Assembly: GCA_902793285.1 (NCBI GenBank)
Contig: CADBCV010000008.1
Coordinates: 1-47,402, forward strand
DNA from: Oscillospiraceae bacterium
GTDB taxonomy: Bacteria; Bacillota; Clostridia; Oscillospirales; Oscillospiraceae
Direction: 5' to 3'
Length of the DNA: 47,402 bases
The notes under the pieces were generated by a model. That model searched no databases. It was not told where the DNA came from and saw only the letters and a list, made by a program, of their open reading frames with translations. Each line of letters opens with the position of its first letter. The first letter of the stretch is position 1. Shown in pieces: positions 1 through 7,634 of this stretch. A program made the translations under genes and the position numbers.

Positions 1-47
1 GCGTCGCGGTACAAGCGTATCACGCTGTGCAAATGTTCCCCTGTCAC

Positions 48-164
48 CGTAGGGGAGGGGCTTGCCCCTCCCGCGCGGGGGAACCGATGTTTTAGCTCTG
101 CGCCCGGGCGAATGCGCAAAACCGACACCGTGCCGCCGGGCGGTCGGGGACGCCCGCCCCTACG
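48..164. repeat. CGTAGGGG-type dyad repeat
   Basis: The segment opens with CGTAGGGGAGGGGCTTGCCC and closes with CCCCTACG, so its ends are inverted copies of each other. The same ends recur at 4235-4346, 9751-9900 and 32433-32580. No convincing gene lies in bases 1-290; the reading frames here only translate the repeat. A short CTCCCTTTCGCAAAGGGAG hairpin follows at about 178-197 and recurs near 37010-37030. The element is probably a non-autonomous interspersed repeat; mobility is not shown by the sequence. Confidence 0.6.
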
Positions 165-291
165 GATTCCCGCTGACCTCCCTTTCGCAAAGGGAGCTTA
201 GAACGCAAGGTGGCGATCCGGGCGTCGGCCCGTGAGCCGGCGGTCCGGCGAAGGCGCAGCACGGCGCAAAGGGTGACGCACCGCGACAAAA

Positions 292-330
292 AACCTCCAT
301 CCCGCATGCAGGGATGGAGGTTCTTTTTCT
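292..330. terminator. Bidirectional intrinsic terminator
   Basis: A perfect 12-bp stem (292-303 with 311-322) encloses a 7-base loop. It is followed by TTCTTTTT on the plus strand and by a run of six T on the minus strand, so it can stop transcription both ways. It lies about 75 bases past the stop codon of the pilin gene on the minus strand. Confidence 0.85.
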
Positions 331-405
331 GTTTGGTCCGGGAAATGTGCCGCCCTCTCCCTTTCCCGGAGAGGAGGGACGGCGAAGGTTTATTCAGGTT
401 AGGGA

Positions 406-834
406 TCAGCCGCCAGTAGAAGCTGGAGCAGCAGATACTGCCGTAATAGCGCCATTCGCATCATACGTGAATGTCACAGTATAAGTATTAGCTGTCCCGC
501 CCATTGCTTCCGGAGCGGTGAACGGGAGTTCTTTTTCAAGATCGTTAAAGCCAGCCTGAACGCCTTTCGACTTAACGCCAGACACAGCCACAGAGGTGAT
601 AGCGCCGCTGGCGTTCTTAGCAACAACGGCATTGCCGCCGCTACTACCAGTCAGATAAGCAGCCTGAGCCTCAGCATAAGCGGAACGCAGATTAGAAACC
701 GTGACCGCATCTCTGCTCTTCTCGAGCTGGCTGGTGAAAACGGGGATGGCGATGGCGACGAGGACGGCGATGATCGCAACGACGATCAGCAGCTCGGCCA
801 GGGTAAAGCCTTTGTTGTTCTTCTTCAAAATCAT
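406..834 (-). CDS. Type IV pilin-like prepilin
   Basis: This is a 142-residue protein with a class III signal, GFTLAELLIVV, near the N terminus. Prepilin peptidase would cut after Gly9, leaving Phe as first mature residue and Glu at mature position 5. A hydrophobic helix of about 20 residues follows, then a short variable domain rich in Ala, Gly and Thr. The reading frame is open further upstream, but the start at 834 is preceded by AAGGAGGATA at ideal spacing, so the longer form is rejected. The size fits a small major pilin or a ComGC-like pseudopilin. No pilus ATPase, platform protein or prepilin peptidase gene is visible in the window, so the machinery must be encoded elsewhere. The exact pilus type is unknown. 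Confidence 0.88.
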   Translation of the reverse strand: MILKKNNKGFTLAELLIVVAIIAVLVAIAIPVFTSQLEKSRDAVTVSNLRSAYAEAQAAYLTGSSGGNAVVAKNASGAITSVAVSGVKSKGVQAGFNDLEKELPFTAPEAMGGTANTYTVTFTYDANGAITAVSAAPASTGG

Positions 835-958
835 TATCCTCCTTTTATTATATTCGGGAAATATGTGCAGGTTTTGCCCCGCGGGGGAACTTCCGCGGGA
901 CATATATTTCGCGGCTACCGGGAATAGCCTTTGAAACCGGGATGGGAAGGGTTTTAAA

Positions 959-1128
959 GCCTTCCCCTTGAGGGGAAGGTGGCTCGCCCCGATCCCCCGC
1001 GAGGGGCGAGACGGATGAGGTGGAGCCGGGTACAACTGTCCGGCATCGTGCAAGAGATAAGACTGACACCTCATCAGTCACGGCGCGGCCGGACACGCGC
1101 CGTGACAGCTTCCCCTCAAGGGGAAGCC
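959..1128. repeat. CTTCCCCTTGAGGGGAAG dyad element
   Basis: The segment begins and ends with self-complementary CTTCCCCT(T/C)(G/A)AGGGGAAG blocks at 961-978 and 1109-1126. Inside, GATGAGGTG near 1013 is mirrored by CACCTCATC near 1068, so the whole element can fold into a nested hairpin. It sits upstream of the pilin gene. It is probably a non-autonomous interspersed repeat. Confidence 0.55.
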
Positions 1129-1260
1129 TCGGGACGCGCTTTTGCTTGCTATATCATATTATACCACAGGTGCTTCTGGAAAGCAATAACAAAACTGATT
1201 GTTTTTTACAATTTGTAATCTTTTTGTTTCCACACAGCAGGGGGTTTTTGCCGCAACAGG

Positions 1261-1380
1261 TGTCATTCTGAGGAGCTTCGCGACGAAGAATCCCGTGCCT
1301 GTTGCAACCAAGCATGGGATCCTTCGCTGACGCTCAGGATGACAGCGGTCGTGGGATCCTGCGCATCGCTCAGGATGACA
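1261..1380. repeat. TGTCATTCTGAG-type repeat
   Basis: The segment starts with TGTCATTCTGAG and GAAGAATCCC and ends with two copies of GGATCCT..GCTCAGGATGACA (ending at 1344 and 1380), so the right arm is tandemly repeated. Related copies lie at 6392-6466, 9529-9664, 38274-38422 and 45324-45408. A second small hairpin, CCTCCCTC-aga-GAGGGAGG, follows at 1415-1433. Apart from these repeats I see nothing in 1129-1457. Confidence 0.65.
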
Positions 1381-1457
1381 GCACAGGTGGCATTGCGGGG
1401 GACGCCGGATGCCACCTCCCTCAGAGAGGGAGGCTTTAAAACGGAGGGTGGAGGGAC

Positions 1458-1480
1458 GGGGGCGGCCGAAAGCCGCCCCC
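1458..1480. terminator. GC-rich hairpin after the flavoprotein gene
   Basis: A perfect 9-bp stem GGGGGCGGC/GCCGCCCCC with a CGAAA loop lies 10 bases beyond the stop codon of the 1491-4106 gene. There is no U-tract on the minus-strand side, so termination is plausible but not certain. Confidence 0.45.
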
Positions 1481-1490
1481 GGTGGGTTTC

Positions 1491-4106
1491 TTATTTCTTG
1501 GCCTCCGCCATTTTGCGGATCTCGATGCGCTTTTTGCGCCCCTCGATAAAGACGGGCAGCTCCTTCGGGCGATCGAAGTAATCGATGCTCTCGATGAAGG
1601 TGCGCTTGCGGAGGTGGATGGCGTCAAACTTGCATCTTGTGGTGCACACGCCGCAGCCGAGGCACTTGTTGGGATCGACGAAGGACGCGCCGCAGCCGAG
1701 GCAGCGGGCCGTCTCCTGCTTCATCTGCTCCTCGGTAAAGGTCCGGCGGTCATCCTTGAAGCTGCGGGCCTTGCTCTCATCCCGGCCGGGGACCTGGCGG
1801 GGGGCGGCGTCATAGTCGCGCTTCACGGTGTCAAAGTCCACGTTCTCCTTGTCGAAGGCGCGGTAGGTGAGCCTGTCGCGCCCGATGGTGAGACTCTGCC
1901 CGGGCTGGACATAGCGGTGGATGGAGATGGCCGCCTGCTTGCCCTGGGCGATGGCGTCGATGGCAAACTTGGGGCCGGTGTACACGTCGCCGCCGGCGAA
2001 GACATCCGGCTGGGCGGTCTGGTAGGTGACCGCATCCGCGAGGACGCGGCCCTTCTCATCGCACTTGACTTCGCCGAGATCCAGCGCGCCGAGGTCGATG
2101 CGCTGGCCGACCGCGGCGAGGATCGCGTCGCAGCGGAGGTGCTTGTCCCCCTCGCAGATGAGACCCGCGACCTTGCCGTTCTTGCCCTCGATCTCGACGG
2201 GCTTATGCTCGAAGAGGAACTTCACGCCCTCCTCCTTCGCCTCCTGGACCTCGATGGGATCTGCGGGCATATCGCTCTCCTTCCGGCGGTAGGCGACGGT
2301 GACCTGCGCGCCGAGGCGGACGGCGGTGCGGGCCACGTCCATCGCGACGTTGCCGCCGCCGATGACGACGACCTTTTTGCCGATGGCGGGCTGGGCGCCG
2401 GCGTTGACCTCGCGCAGGAAATCGACGCCGCCCCAGACGCCCTTGAGCTCCTCGCCCGGGATGCCGAGGGGGGCGGACTTCTGCGCGCCGACGGCGAGAT
2501 AAAACGCGTCAAAGCCCTGGGCGCGCAGCTCGTCGAGCGTGACGTCCCTGCCGACCTCGACACCGCAGCGGAAGATCACGCCGAGCTCCTTCAGAACGTC
2601 GATCTCGGCGTCGAGGACGGTCTTCTCGAGGCGGAAGTTCGGGATGCCGTAGCGGAGCATACCGCCGGGCTGGTCGTTTTTATCGAAGACGGTGACCTTG
2701 TAGTTGTCCGCCGCGAGGAAGTAGGCGCAGCTCAGGCCCGCGGGGCCCGCGCCGATGACGGCGATCTTCTTGTCGCTGAAGTCATAGAGCTTCTTCGGGA
2801 CAAAGCGGGTGTCGCGCTCGAGCTCGCGGTCGGCGATGAAGCGCTTGACCTCGTCGATGGCGACGGCGCGGTCAATGTCGCCGCGGGTGCAGACATCCTC
2901 GCACTTGCGGTTGCAGATGCGGCCGCAGACGGCGGGGAGGGGGTTTTCCTTCTTGATGAGCTCCAGCGCCTCGAGATACCTGCCCTGGGCGGCGAGCTTG
3001 AGATAGCCCTGGACGGCGATGTGCGCGGGACACGCGGTCTTGCAGGGGGCTGTCCCCTCGGGCGCGATGTACTCGCGGTTGGTGCGGTGCTCGGGGTTCC
3101 AGTGCTCCGGCGTCCACTCGATATCGTCGGGCAGGTCCATGGGCTTATGTTCGATGGGCGTTTTGGCGCAGAGCTTCTGGCCCATCTGGATGGCGTTATT
3201 CGCGCAGCGGTCGGTGCACTGGCCGCAGGCGACGCACTTTTCCTTGTCGATCTCCGCGACATAGTTGCTGCGGGAGGTGCCGGGGGTGTTGTAATACTGG
3301 CTCACCCCGAGGGCGAGGCAGCTTTCGGGCATACAGTTGCAGATGGCGAAGGTCTCGCCCTGGTGGAGCGTCGTGATCTGGTGGACGCAGCCGCGCTCGT
3401 CGCACTTTTTGACGAGGGCCTTGGCCTCCTCCACGGTGCAGGGGCGGCCCTTGCAGGAGCGGTTGAACATGTCGCCCACATGGCCCATGAAGATGCACAG
3501 CCCCTCGTCGAGGTCGCCGCTGCCCTCGCCCATCATCTTGCGCACGCGGCGGCACTGGCAGGGCGTGATGCTGAGATGGCCGTCGTTATCCTCGATATAC
3601 TTGCTGACAAGCTCGTTGTCGATGGCGGTGGTGCCGGCGGGGATGGCGCTCTCGATGGGGATGACGCGCATGATGCCCGCGCCCATGGGGGTGTTCGGCG
3701 CGTGCTCGATCTGGCTTGTGGTGGCGTGCTGGTGGAAGGCGTAGGCGATTTCGGGGTGCTGGAGGCAGAACTTTTCGTTAATAAGCAGGAACTCAAAGAT
3801 GCCGGGGGTGTAGGGCGGCAGAAGATAGATCTCCAGCCCCACCTTGGGGACCACGACCTGCACCACAAGGCCGATATCGAAGATCTCGTGCAGGACTTCC
3901 CGGGTGCGCTTGACGCTCATTTTCGCCTTGCGGGCGATGATGGGGACGAAGGCCGGCTTCATATCGGTCAGGGCCAGCATAACGGTGATCTGCTCGTCCG
4001 TGATCCACTGCTCGAAGACCTTGTACTCCGCGCAGTCGGGCGTGATTTTGTAGTGCCCGCCGTTGATTTTCTCGCACAGCTTGATCAGATTCTCTCTGAC
4101 TGCCAA
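1491..4106 (-). CDS. Multidomain 4Fe-4S / FAD-dependent NAD(P) oxidoreductase (GltD-like)
   Basis: This 871-residue cytoplasmic protein has several modules. Residues 1-95 look like a winged-helix fold, and 180-300 hold many cysteines ending in a ferredoxin motif CVACGQCTDRC (291-301). Residues 355-430 match the N-terminal 4Fe-4S domain of glutamate synthase small subunit (cysteines 355, 359, 394, 398, 402, 406). Two dinucleotide folds follow: GAGPAGLSC at 452 for FAD and GGGNVAMD at 583 for NAD(P)H. The tail carries CLGCG (802-806) and CLGCGVCTTRC (815-825). Such proteins move electrons between NAD(P)H and an unidentified partner; no GltB subunit is nearby. The start is TTG, chosen because AGGAGG lies 7 bases upstream. 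Substrate is unknown. Confidence 0.88.
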   Translation of the reverse strand: MAVRENLIKLCEKINGGHYKITPDCAEYKVFEQWITDEQITVMLALTDMKPAFVPIIARKAKMSVKRTREVLHEIFDIGLVVQVVVPKVGLEIYLLPPYTPGIFEFLLINEKFCLQHPEIAYAFHQHATTSQIEHAPNTPMGAGIMRVIPIESAIPAGTTAIDNELVSKYIEDNDGHLSITPCQCRRVRKMMGEGSGDLDEGLCIFMGHVGDMFNRSCKGRPCTVEEAKALVKKCDERGCVHQITTLHQGETFAICNCMPESCLALGVSQYYNTPGTSRSNYVAEIDKEKCVACGQCTDRCANNAIQMGQKLCAKTPIEHKPMDLPDDIEWTPEHWNPEHRTNREYIAPEGTAPCKTACPAHIAVQGYLKLAAQGRYLEALELIKKENPLPAVCGRICNRKCEDVCTRGDIDRAVAIDEVKRFIADRELERDTRFVPKKLYDFSDKKIAVIGAGPAGLSCAYFLAADNYKVTVFDKNDQPGGMLRYGIPNFRLEKTVLDAEIDVLKELGVIFRCGVEVGRDVTLDELRAQGFDAFYLAVGAQKSAPLGIPGEELKGVWGGVDFLREVNAGAQPAIGKKVVVIGGGNVAMDVARTAVRLGAQVTVAYRRKESDMPADPIEVQEAKEEGVKFLFEHKPVEIEGKNGKVAGLICEGDKHLRCDAILAAVGQRIDLGALDLGEVKCDEKGRVLADAVTYQTAQPDVFAGGDVYTGPKFAIDAIAQGKQAAISIHRYVQPGQSLTIGRDRLTYRAFDKENVDFDTVKRDYDAAPRQVPGRDESKARSFKDDRRTFTEEQMKQETARCLGCGASFVDPNKCLGCGVCTTRCKFDAIHLRKRTFIESIDYFDRPKELPVFIEGRKKRIEIRKMAEAKK

Positions 4107-4174
4107 AGGTGTTCCCTCCTAAAAATATAATAAGACCAAGGGTCTGATCGGACAGAATGCTTCCTCCGTGTTTC

Positions 4175-4203
4175 AGTTTATTCGCTTTCCTTATAAAAGT
4201 CAA
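4175..4203 (-). promoter_or_regulatory. Promoter of the flavoprotein gene
   Basis: On the minus strand, TTGACT and TAAACT are separated by exactly 17 bases. Transcription would start near 4168, giving a leader of about 60 bases before the TTG start at 4106. Confidence 0.7.
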
Positions 4204-4234
4204 GGAAAGTGTGGAAAAAACGCATGTTCCACCA

Positions 4235-4346
4235 TAGGGGCGGATATCATCCGCCCGGCAGAACGATGTCGGTTTTACGGATTCGCCCGGGCGCAAAGCA
4301 GGAACGCTCGTTCCCCCGCGCGGGCGGCTGATAGCCGCCCCTACGG
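4235..4346. repeat. TAGGGGCGG-type dyad repeat
   Basis: TAGGGGCGG at the left end is mirrored by CCGCCCCTA at the right end. The interior is GC-rich and carries no gene. It lies between the flavoprotein promoter and the S24-like gene. Confidence 0.55.
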
Positions 4347-4385
4347 ATACAAACCAGGATTTTCATGCGTAAGCCGTGATAAAGC

Positions 4386-4736
4386 TCACGGGTAAAATGG
4401 CATGGGGAGGGGCTTTTTCAAAACCACCCGGCCGAGGCAGAGGCAGGCGGTCTTCTCCTTCGGGCCGAGGGCGAGATTGTCCCGCTCCCGCTTTGGGTTT
4501 GCGCACAGGAGATGGAGCGTGCCCGCGCTGTCCACGCACCACTGGCGGCAGAGGACGCGGCCCCGGACCCAGAAAACGCCGGGCTGGAGCTCCTCGGGCG
4601 TCTCGCTCCGGTCCACATAGACGCACTCCCCTTTTTTGAGCCAGGGCTCCATGCAGTCGTCCTCGAGCCGCAGGCAGAAGTCCGCCGCCGGGGGTATGCT
4701 TTTCGTGCGCGCAAGAAAGCTGTAGTCCTCGGTCAT
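4386..4736 (-). CDS. S24-like (LexA/CI C-terminal domain) protein with altered catalytic residues
   Basis: This 116-residue protein resembles the S24 peptidase domain of LexA and phage repressors: the stretch FCLRLEDDCMEPWLKKGECV (20-39) aligns with the usual F-L-V-GDSM-P-I-GD-V pattern. The nucleophile Ser of GDSM is Cys28 here, and the Lys position of the dyad appears as Arg64 in VLCRQW. There is no DNA-binding domain. Self-cleavage is therefore doubtful, and the protein may only keep the fold for dimerisation or peptide binding. The start is supported by GAGGTGAGGAC just upstream. It is divergent from plsC. Its role is not known. Confidence 0.7.
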   Translation of the reverse strand: MTEDYSFLARTKSIPPAADFCLRLEDDCMEPWLKKGECVYVDRSETPEELQPGVFWVRGRVLCRQWCVDSAGTLHLLCANPKRERDNLALGPKEKTACLCLGRVVLKKPLPMPFYP

Positions 4737-4753
4737 GTCCTCACCTCGCCCCC

Positions 4754-4782
4754 AGCATACAGGAGCTTTCCCCCGGGGTCAA
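4754..4782 (-). promoter_or_regulatory. Promoter of the S24-like gene
   Basis: On the minus strand, TTGACC is followed after 17 bases by TATGCT. The start would be 5-10 bases downstream, just ahead of the ribosome site. It lies back to back with the plsC promoter. Confidence 0.65.
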
Positions 4783-4792
4783 GAAGAATTCC

Positions 4793-4820
4793 TTGAATTT
4801 TCCCCGGGAGGGGCTATAAT
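4793..4820 (+). promoter_or_regulatory. plsC promoter
   Basis: TTGAAT is followed after 16 bases by a consensus TATAAT. The gene starts 30 bases later behind GGGAGG. Confidence 0.75.
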
Positions 4821-4849
4821 GGGGAAAAAGCTACGTTGGGAGGATTCCT

Positions 4850-5650
4850 ATGATTCTTGTCGTCTTCTGTATTCTCTCCGTCCTCGCGGGGCTTCTGTCG
4901 TCCGCGGCGGGGCTTGGCCCCTGGCAGAGCGCGCTGGTGTTTCTCGGCGCGTTTCTGGGGCTCAACCTCTTGTATGTGATCTTCTGGTACTGCGTGGCCG
5001 GCACGGTGGACCGGAAAAAGCCGCTTGAGAAGATCCGCCCCATCTACTCTGACGGCTGCATCTCCGTCGCGGGGTGGCTCTGCGCCTGGGCAGGCGTGCG
5101 CACCGCGGTGAACGGAGCCGAGAAGCTGCCGCAGGAGGGCAGGTTCCTGCTCGTGTGCAACCACCGCTCCATGTTCGACCCCATCGTGACGGAGTATGTG
5201 CTGCGCAAATACCGCCTCGCCTTCATCACGAAGCCCTCAAATCTCGAGATCCCCGGCATCAGCAAGCTCGCGGTGGGCTCGGGCTTTCTCGCCATCGACC
5301 GCGAGAACGACCGCGAGGCGCTCAAGACCATTTTGAAGGCCGCGGATTTTCTCAAAAAGGATCTCTGCAACATGGCCGTCTACCCCGAGGGGACGCGCAG
5401 CAAGACCGGGGAGCTCGGCCCCTTCCACGCGGGCAGCTTCAAGATCGCCCAGCGCGGCAATGTGCCCGTCGTCATCGCCGCCATCCGCGGCACTGAGGAG
5501 GTGCACCGGCACTTCCCCTTCCGCCCGACGCGCGTCGCGCTCGACATTCTGGACGTGATCCCCGCCGAGCGTGTCAAGGCCATGAGCACGCAGGAGCTCT
5601 CCGCTTACAGCCGGGAGCTGATCGAGCGGGATCTGGAGGGCGCGGCATGA
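4850..5650 (+). CDS. plsC: 1-acyl-sn-glycerol-3-phosphate acyltransferase
   Basis: The 266-residue product belongs to the PlsC family, which acylates lysophosphatidic acid to phosphatidic acid at the inner membrane face. Two hydrophobic segments lie at about 1-20 and 27-50. The catalytic HX4D motif is H105 to D110 (NHRSMFD) and the second family block is PEGTRSK at 179-185. The start codon follows GGGAGG at normal spacing. The stop overlaps the next gene by four bases (ATGA), so the two are translationally coupled. Pairing with a FabG-like reductase suggests a small lipid-synthesis operon. Confidence 0.93.
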   Translation: MILVVFCILSVLAGLLSSAAGLGPWQSALVFLGAFLGLNLLYVIFWYCVAGTVDRKKPLEKIRPIYSDGCISVAGWLCAWAGVRTAVNGAEKLPQEGRFLLVCNHRSMFDPIVTEYVLRKYRLAFITKPSNLEIPGISKLAVGSGFLAIDRENDREALKTILKAADFLKKDLCNMAVYPEGTRSKTGELGPFHAGSFKIAQRGNVPVVIAAIRGTEEVHRHFPFRPTRVALDILDVIPAERVKAMSTQELSAYSRELIERDLEGAA

Positions 5651-6378
5651 GACGGGTCGCCCTTGTGACAGGCTCCTCCCGCGGGATAGGCCGTGCCTGC
5701 GCCGAAGCGCTGAGCGCGGAAGGCTTCGCCGTCTGTCTCAACTGCGTGGAGCGCGAGGATCTCGCCGCCGCGCTCTGCGATGAGCTCCGCCAACGCGGCG
5801 GGGACGCCATCTGGGTCCGGGCGGACGTGGCCGATCCCGACGCCGTGCGGGAGATGGTTTCGCGCGCGGAACGGGAGCTCGGCAAAATCACGCTGCTTGT
5901 CAATAACGCCGGCATCGCGAGGCAGCAGCTTTTTCAGGACATTGACCGCGCCACCTGGGACAGGGTCTTTGCCGTGAATCTCGGCGGGTGCTACAACACG
6001 ATCCAGGCGGTGCTGCCCAATATGCTGCACGAGCACGCGGGCTGCATCATCAATATGAGCTCCATCTGGGGCAGGCACGGCGCGTCCTGCGAGGTCACGT
6101 ACTCCGCCACAAAGCACGCCATCATCGGGCTCACGCGCTCTCTCGCCGCGGAGCTTGCCCCCAGCGGCATCCGCGTCAACGCCGTGGCCCCCGGCGTCAT
6201 CGACACCGACATGGTGCAGGTCCTCGGGCAGGAGACGCTCGGGATGCTGGCTGACGAGATCCCCCTCGGGCGCCTCGGCCGGTCGGAGGAGATCGCCCGC
6301 GCGGTGCTGTACCTCGCCGGGGCGGAGTATGTCACGGGCCAGGTCCTCCACGTGGACGGCGGGTTCCCGATCATATAA
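5647..6378 (+). CDS. SDR-family 3-oxoacyl-ACP reductase-like protein (FabG-like)
   Basis: The 243-residue protein is a classical short-chain dehydrogenase. It shows the cofactor loop TGSSRGIG near residue 9, NNAG, a catalytic Ser in NMSSIWG, the YSATK pair (Y-x3-K) and the family C-terminal block YVTGQVLHVDGG. The arrangement fits NADPH-dependent reduction of 3-oxoacyl-ACP. It begins inside the plsC stop codon, so both are probably co-transcribed. Because FabG paralogues take many substrates, the acyl-ACP role rests on the plsC neighbour and on overall similarity. No other fatty-acid synthesis gene is close. Confidence 0.85.
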   Translation: MRRVALVTGSSRGIGRACAEALSAEGFAVCLNCVEREDLAAALCDELRQRGGDAIWVRADVADPDAVREMVSRAERELGKITLLVNNAGIARQQLFQDIDRATWDRVFAVNLGGCYNTIQAVLPNMLHEHAGCIINMSSIWGRHGASCEVTYSATKHAIIGLTRSLAAELAPSGIRVNAVAPGVIDTDMVQVLGQETLGMLADEIPLGRLGRSEEIARAVLYLAGAEYVTGQVLHVDGGFPII

Positions 6379-6391
6379 AAGAAAGTCAGAC

Positions 6392-6466
6392 TGTCATTCT
6401 GAGCGAAGCGAAGAATCCCCCGGTATTGCAGGCTTTCCGGGATTCTTCGCTGCGCTCAGAATGACA
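6392..6466. repeat. Palindromic TGTCATTCTGAG repeat at a convergent junction
   Basis: A 75-bp dyad with left arm TGTCATTCTGAGCGAAGCG and right arm CGCTGCGCTCAGAATGACA fills the gap between the SDR gene and the convergent regulator gene. A T-rich stretch follows on the plus side (ATTTTTATTTTG). It could end transcription from both sides. Confidence 0.75.
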
Positions 6467-6469
6467 TTT

Positions 6470-7195
6470 TTATTTTGCCTGCTTCCGGTACTCGCTCGGG
6501 AGCATGTGGTAGCGCTCGCGGAAGGCGGCGGAGAAGCGGCTGGGGCTGTCATAGCCCACGGCGGCGGCCACCTCGCCCACGCTCAGGTTCCCCTCGCGCA
6601 AGAGCTCCGCCGCGCGCTCCATGCGGTGCTCCTTCATGTGGGAGGCGAGAGAGTCCCCGTACACCGCCTTGAACACCGCCTTGAGCGTGGTGGGGTTCAT
6701 GAGGCAGCGGCGCGAAAGCTCCTCAATGGTGGGGCGCTCTTCCGGGTGCTGCAGGAGCTCATCGTGCATCCGGCGGACGGTCGCGGCCTGCTCGGGCGTG
6801 AAGGCCGTGCGCTCCCGCTCCTCCTCCCCGTACTCCGGGCAGGAGATCTCCATGGTCTTCTCGATGACGCTGTGCAGGAGCTTCACGGTGGGCGTGTCGG
6901 CCGCGCGGTAGCAGACCTCCTTCCCCTCCCGGCGGCTCAGGATGAGGCCCGCGTCTTTTAGTAAGCGCAGGTGGTGCGATACCGCCGGGCTCGAGAGCCC
7001 CGTGAGGGCGGAGATGTTCAAAACGCACTCCTCACAGTGGCACAAAAGCCAGAAGATGCGCACACGGCTCCCGTCGTCCAGAAGCTGAAAAATTTCCGCC
7101 ACGGTGTCAAAGCCGCCGCCCCTTTCAAGGGCGCTTTTCAAAATCGCGGCCCGGCGGATGTTCCCGTGGTTGTGGGGCATGAGTTCAGGATTCAT
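6470..7195 (-). CDS. Metal-sensing ArsR-type regulator fused to an AraC-type DNA-binding domain
   Basis: The 241-residue protein has two DNA-binding modules. Residues 30-115 are an ArsR/SmtB winged helix: the recognition part reads LTGLSSPAVSHHLRLLKDAG, and the preceding helix carries Cys52, Cys54 and Cys57, as in the alpha-3 metal site of CadC-like sensors. Residues 155-238 are a double helix-turn-helix of the AraC type, ending in the family pattern VGYDSPSRFSAAFRERY. The frame is open upstream, but the start at 7195 has GGAGG five bases before it. It is divergent from the HMA protein and ATPase and very likely controls them, releasing DNA on binding Zn, Cd or a similar ion. The metal is not identified. 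Confidence 0.85.
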   Translation of the reverse strand: MNPELMPHNHGNIRRAAILKSALERGGGFDTVAEIFQLLDDGSRVRIFWLLCHCEECVLNISALTGLSSPAVSHHLRLLKDAGLILSRREGKEVCYRAADTPTVKLLHSVIEKTMEISCPEYGEEERERTAFTPEQAATVRRMHDELLQHPEERPTIEELSRRCLMNPTTLKAVFKAVYGDSLASHMKEHRMERAAELLREGNLSVGEVAAAVGYDSPSRFSAAFRERYHMLPSEYRKQAK

Positions 7196-7261
7196 GTTCG
7201 CCTCCGATGCGCCCGTTTGGCAATGCTTTTCTCCCTTTCGGCAGGGATCGCGCCCCGGGCG

Positions 7262-7299
7262 TTGACTTTTTCTCACGCTGAGGATTATACTCCGCTCAG
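7262..7299 (+). promoter_or_regulatory. Promoter and candidate operator of the metal-efflux genes
   Basis: TTGACT (7262-7267) and TATACT (7286-7291) are 18 bases apart. CTGAG at 7278-7282 and CTCAG at 7295-7299 form a dyad centred on the -10 box, a likely binding site for the divergent ArsR-type regulator. A second dyad, ATTAA(8)TTAAT at 7304-7321, lies just downstream. Confidence 0.6.
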
Positions 7300-7341
7300 A
7301 AAGATTAAACAAGCGCTTAATTGAAACGGAGGAACAGCACC

Positions 7342-7560
7342 ATGAAAAAGAGCTATAAAATCGAAGTGGACTGCGCAAACTGCGCCAATCTCATGGAGCA
7401 GGCCGCGAAGAAGACCCCCGGCGTGAAGGACGCGGTGGTGAGCTTTATGGCGCTCAAGATGACGGTGGAGTTTGCCGACGGGGCCGAGCCCGCCGCCGTG
7501 ATGAAGGACGTACTGAAGGCGTGCCGCAAGGTGGAGCCCGACTGCGAGATCTTCATGTAA
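7342..7560 (+). CDS. Free-standing heavy-metal-associated (HMA) domain protein
   Basis: The 72-residue protein is a single ferredoxin-like HMA domain. Its metal loop is DCANCANL with the CxxC pair Cys11 and Cys14. A TTG-started form beginning at 7321 is possible, but the ATG at 7342 has GGAGG (7328-7332) at a suitable distance. The ATPase 75 bases downstream lacks an N-terminal HMA domain, so this protein probably serves as its separate metal chaperone or regulatory domain. It is expected in the cytoplasm. Metal specificity cannot be read from the sequence. Confidence 0.88.
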   Translation: MKKSYKIEVDCANCANLMEQAAKKTPGVKDAVVSFMALKMTVEFADGAEPAAVMKDVLKACRKVEPDCEIFM

Positions 7561-7634
7561 AATCTGCGCCTCCCCCCGCCGCCCGCGGCGATCCGGGGGC
7601 GCTTACTTTTTCACGTTTTTTGGAGTGAAAGGCT

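Noticed and set aside
48-307. Short open frames on both strands near the left edge
   Set aside because: They translate interspersed repeat DNA and the terminator stem, with no ribosome site.
1482-4130. An 882-codon open frame on the plus strand, antisense to the flavoprotein gene
   Set aside because: It is the mirror of a high-GC gene: low-complexity Ala/Asp/Leu/Gly composition, no ribosome site and no recognisable domain, while the minus strand encodes clear motifs.
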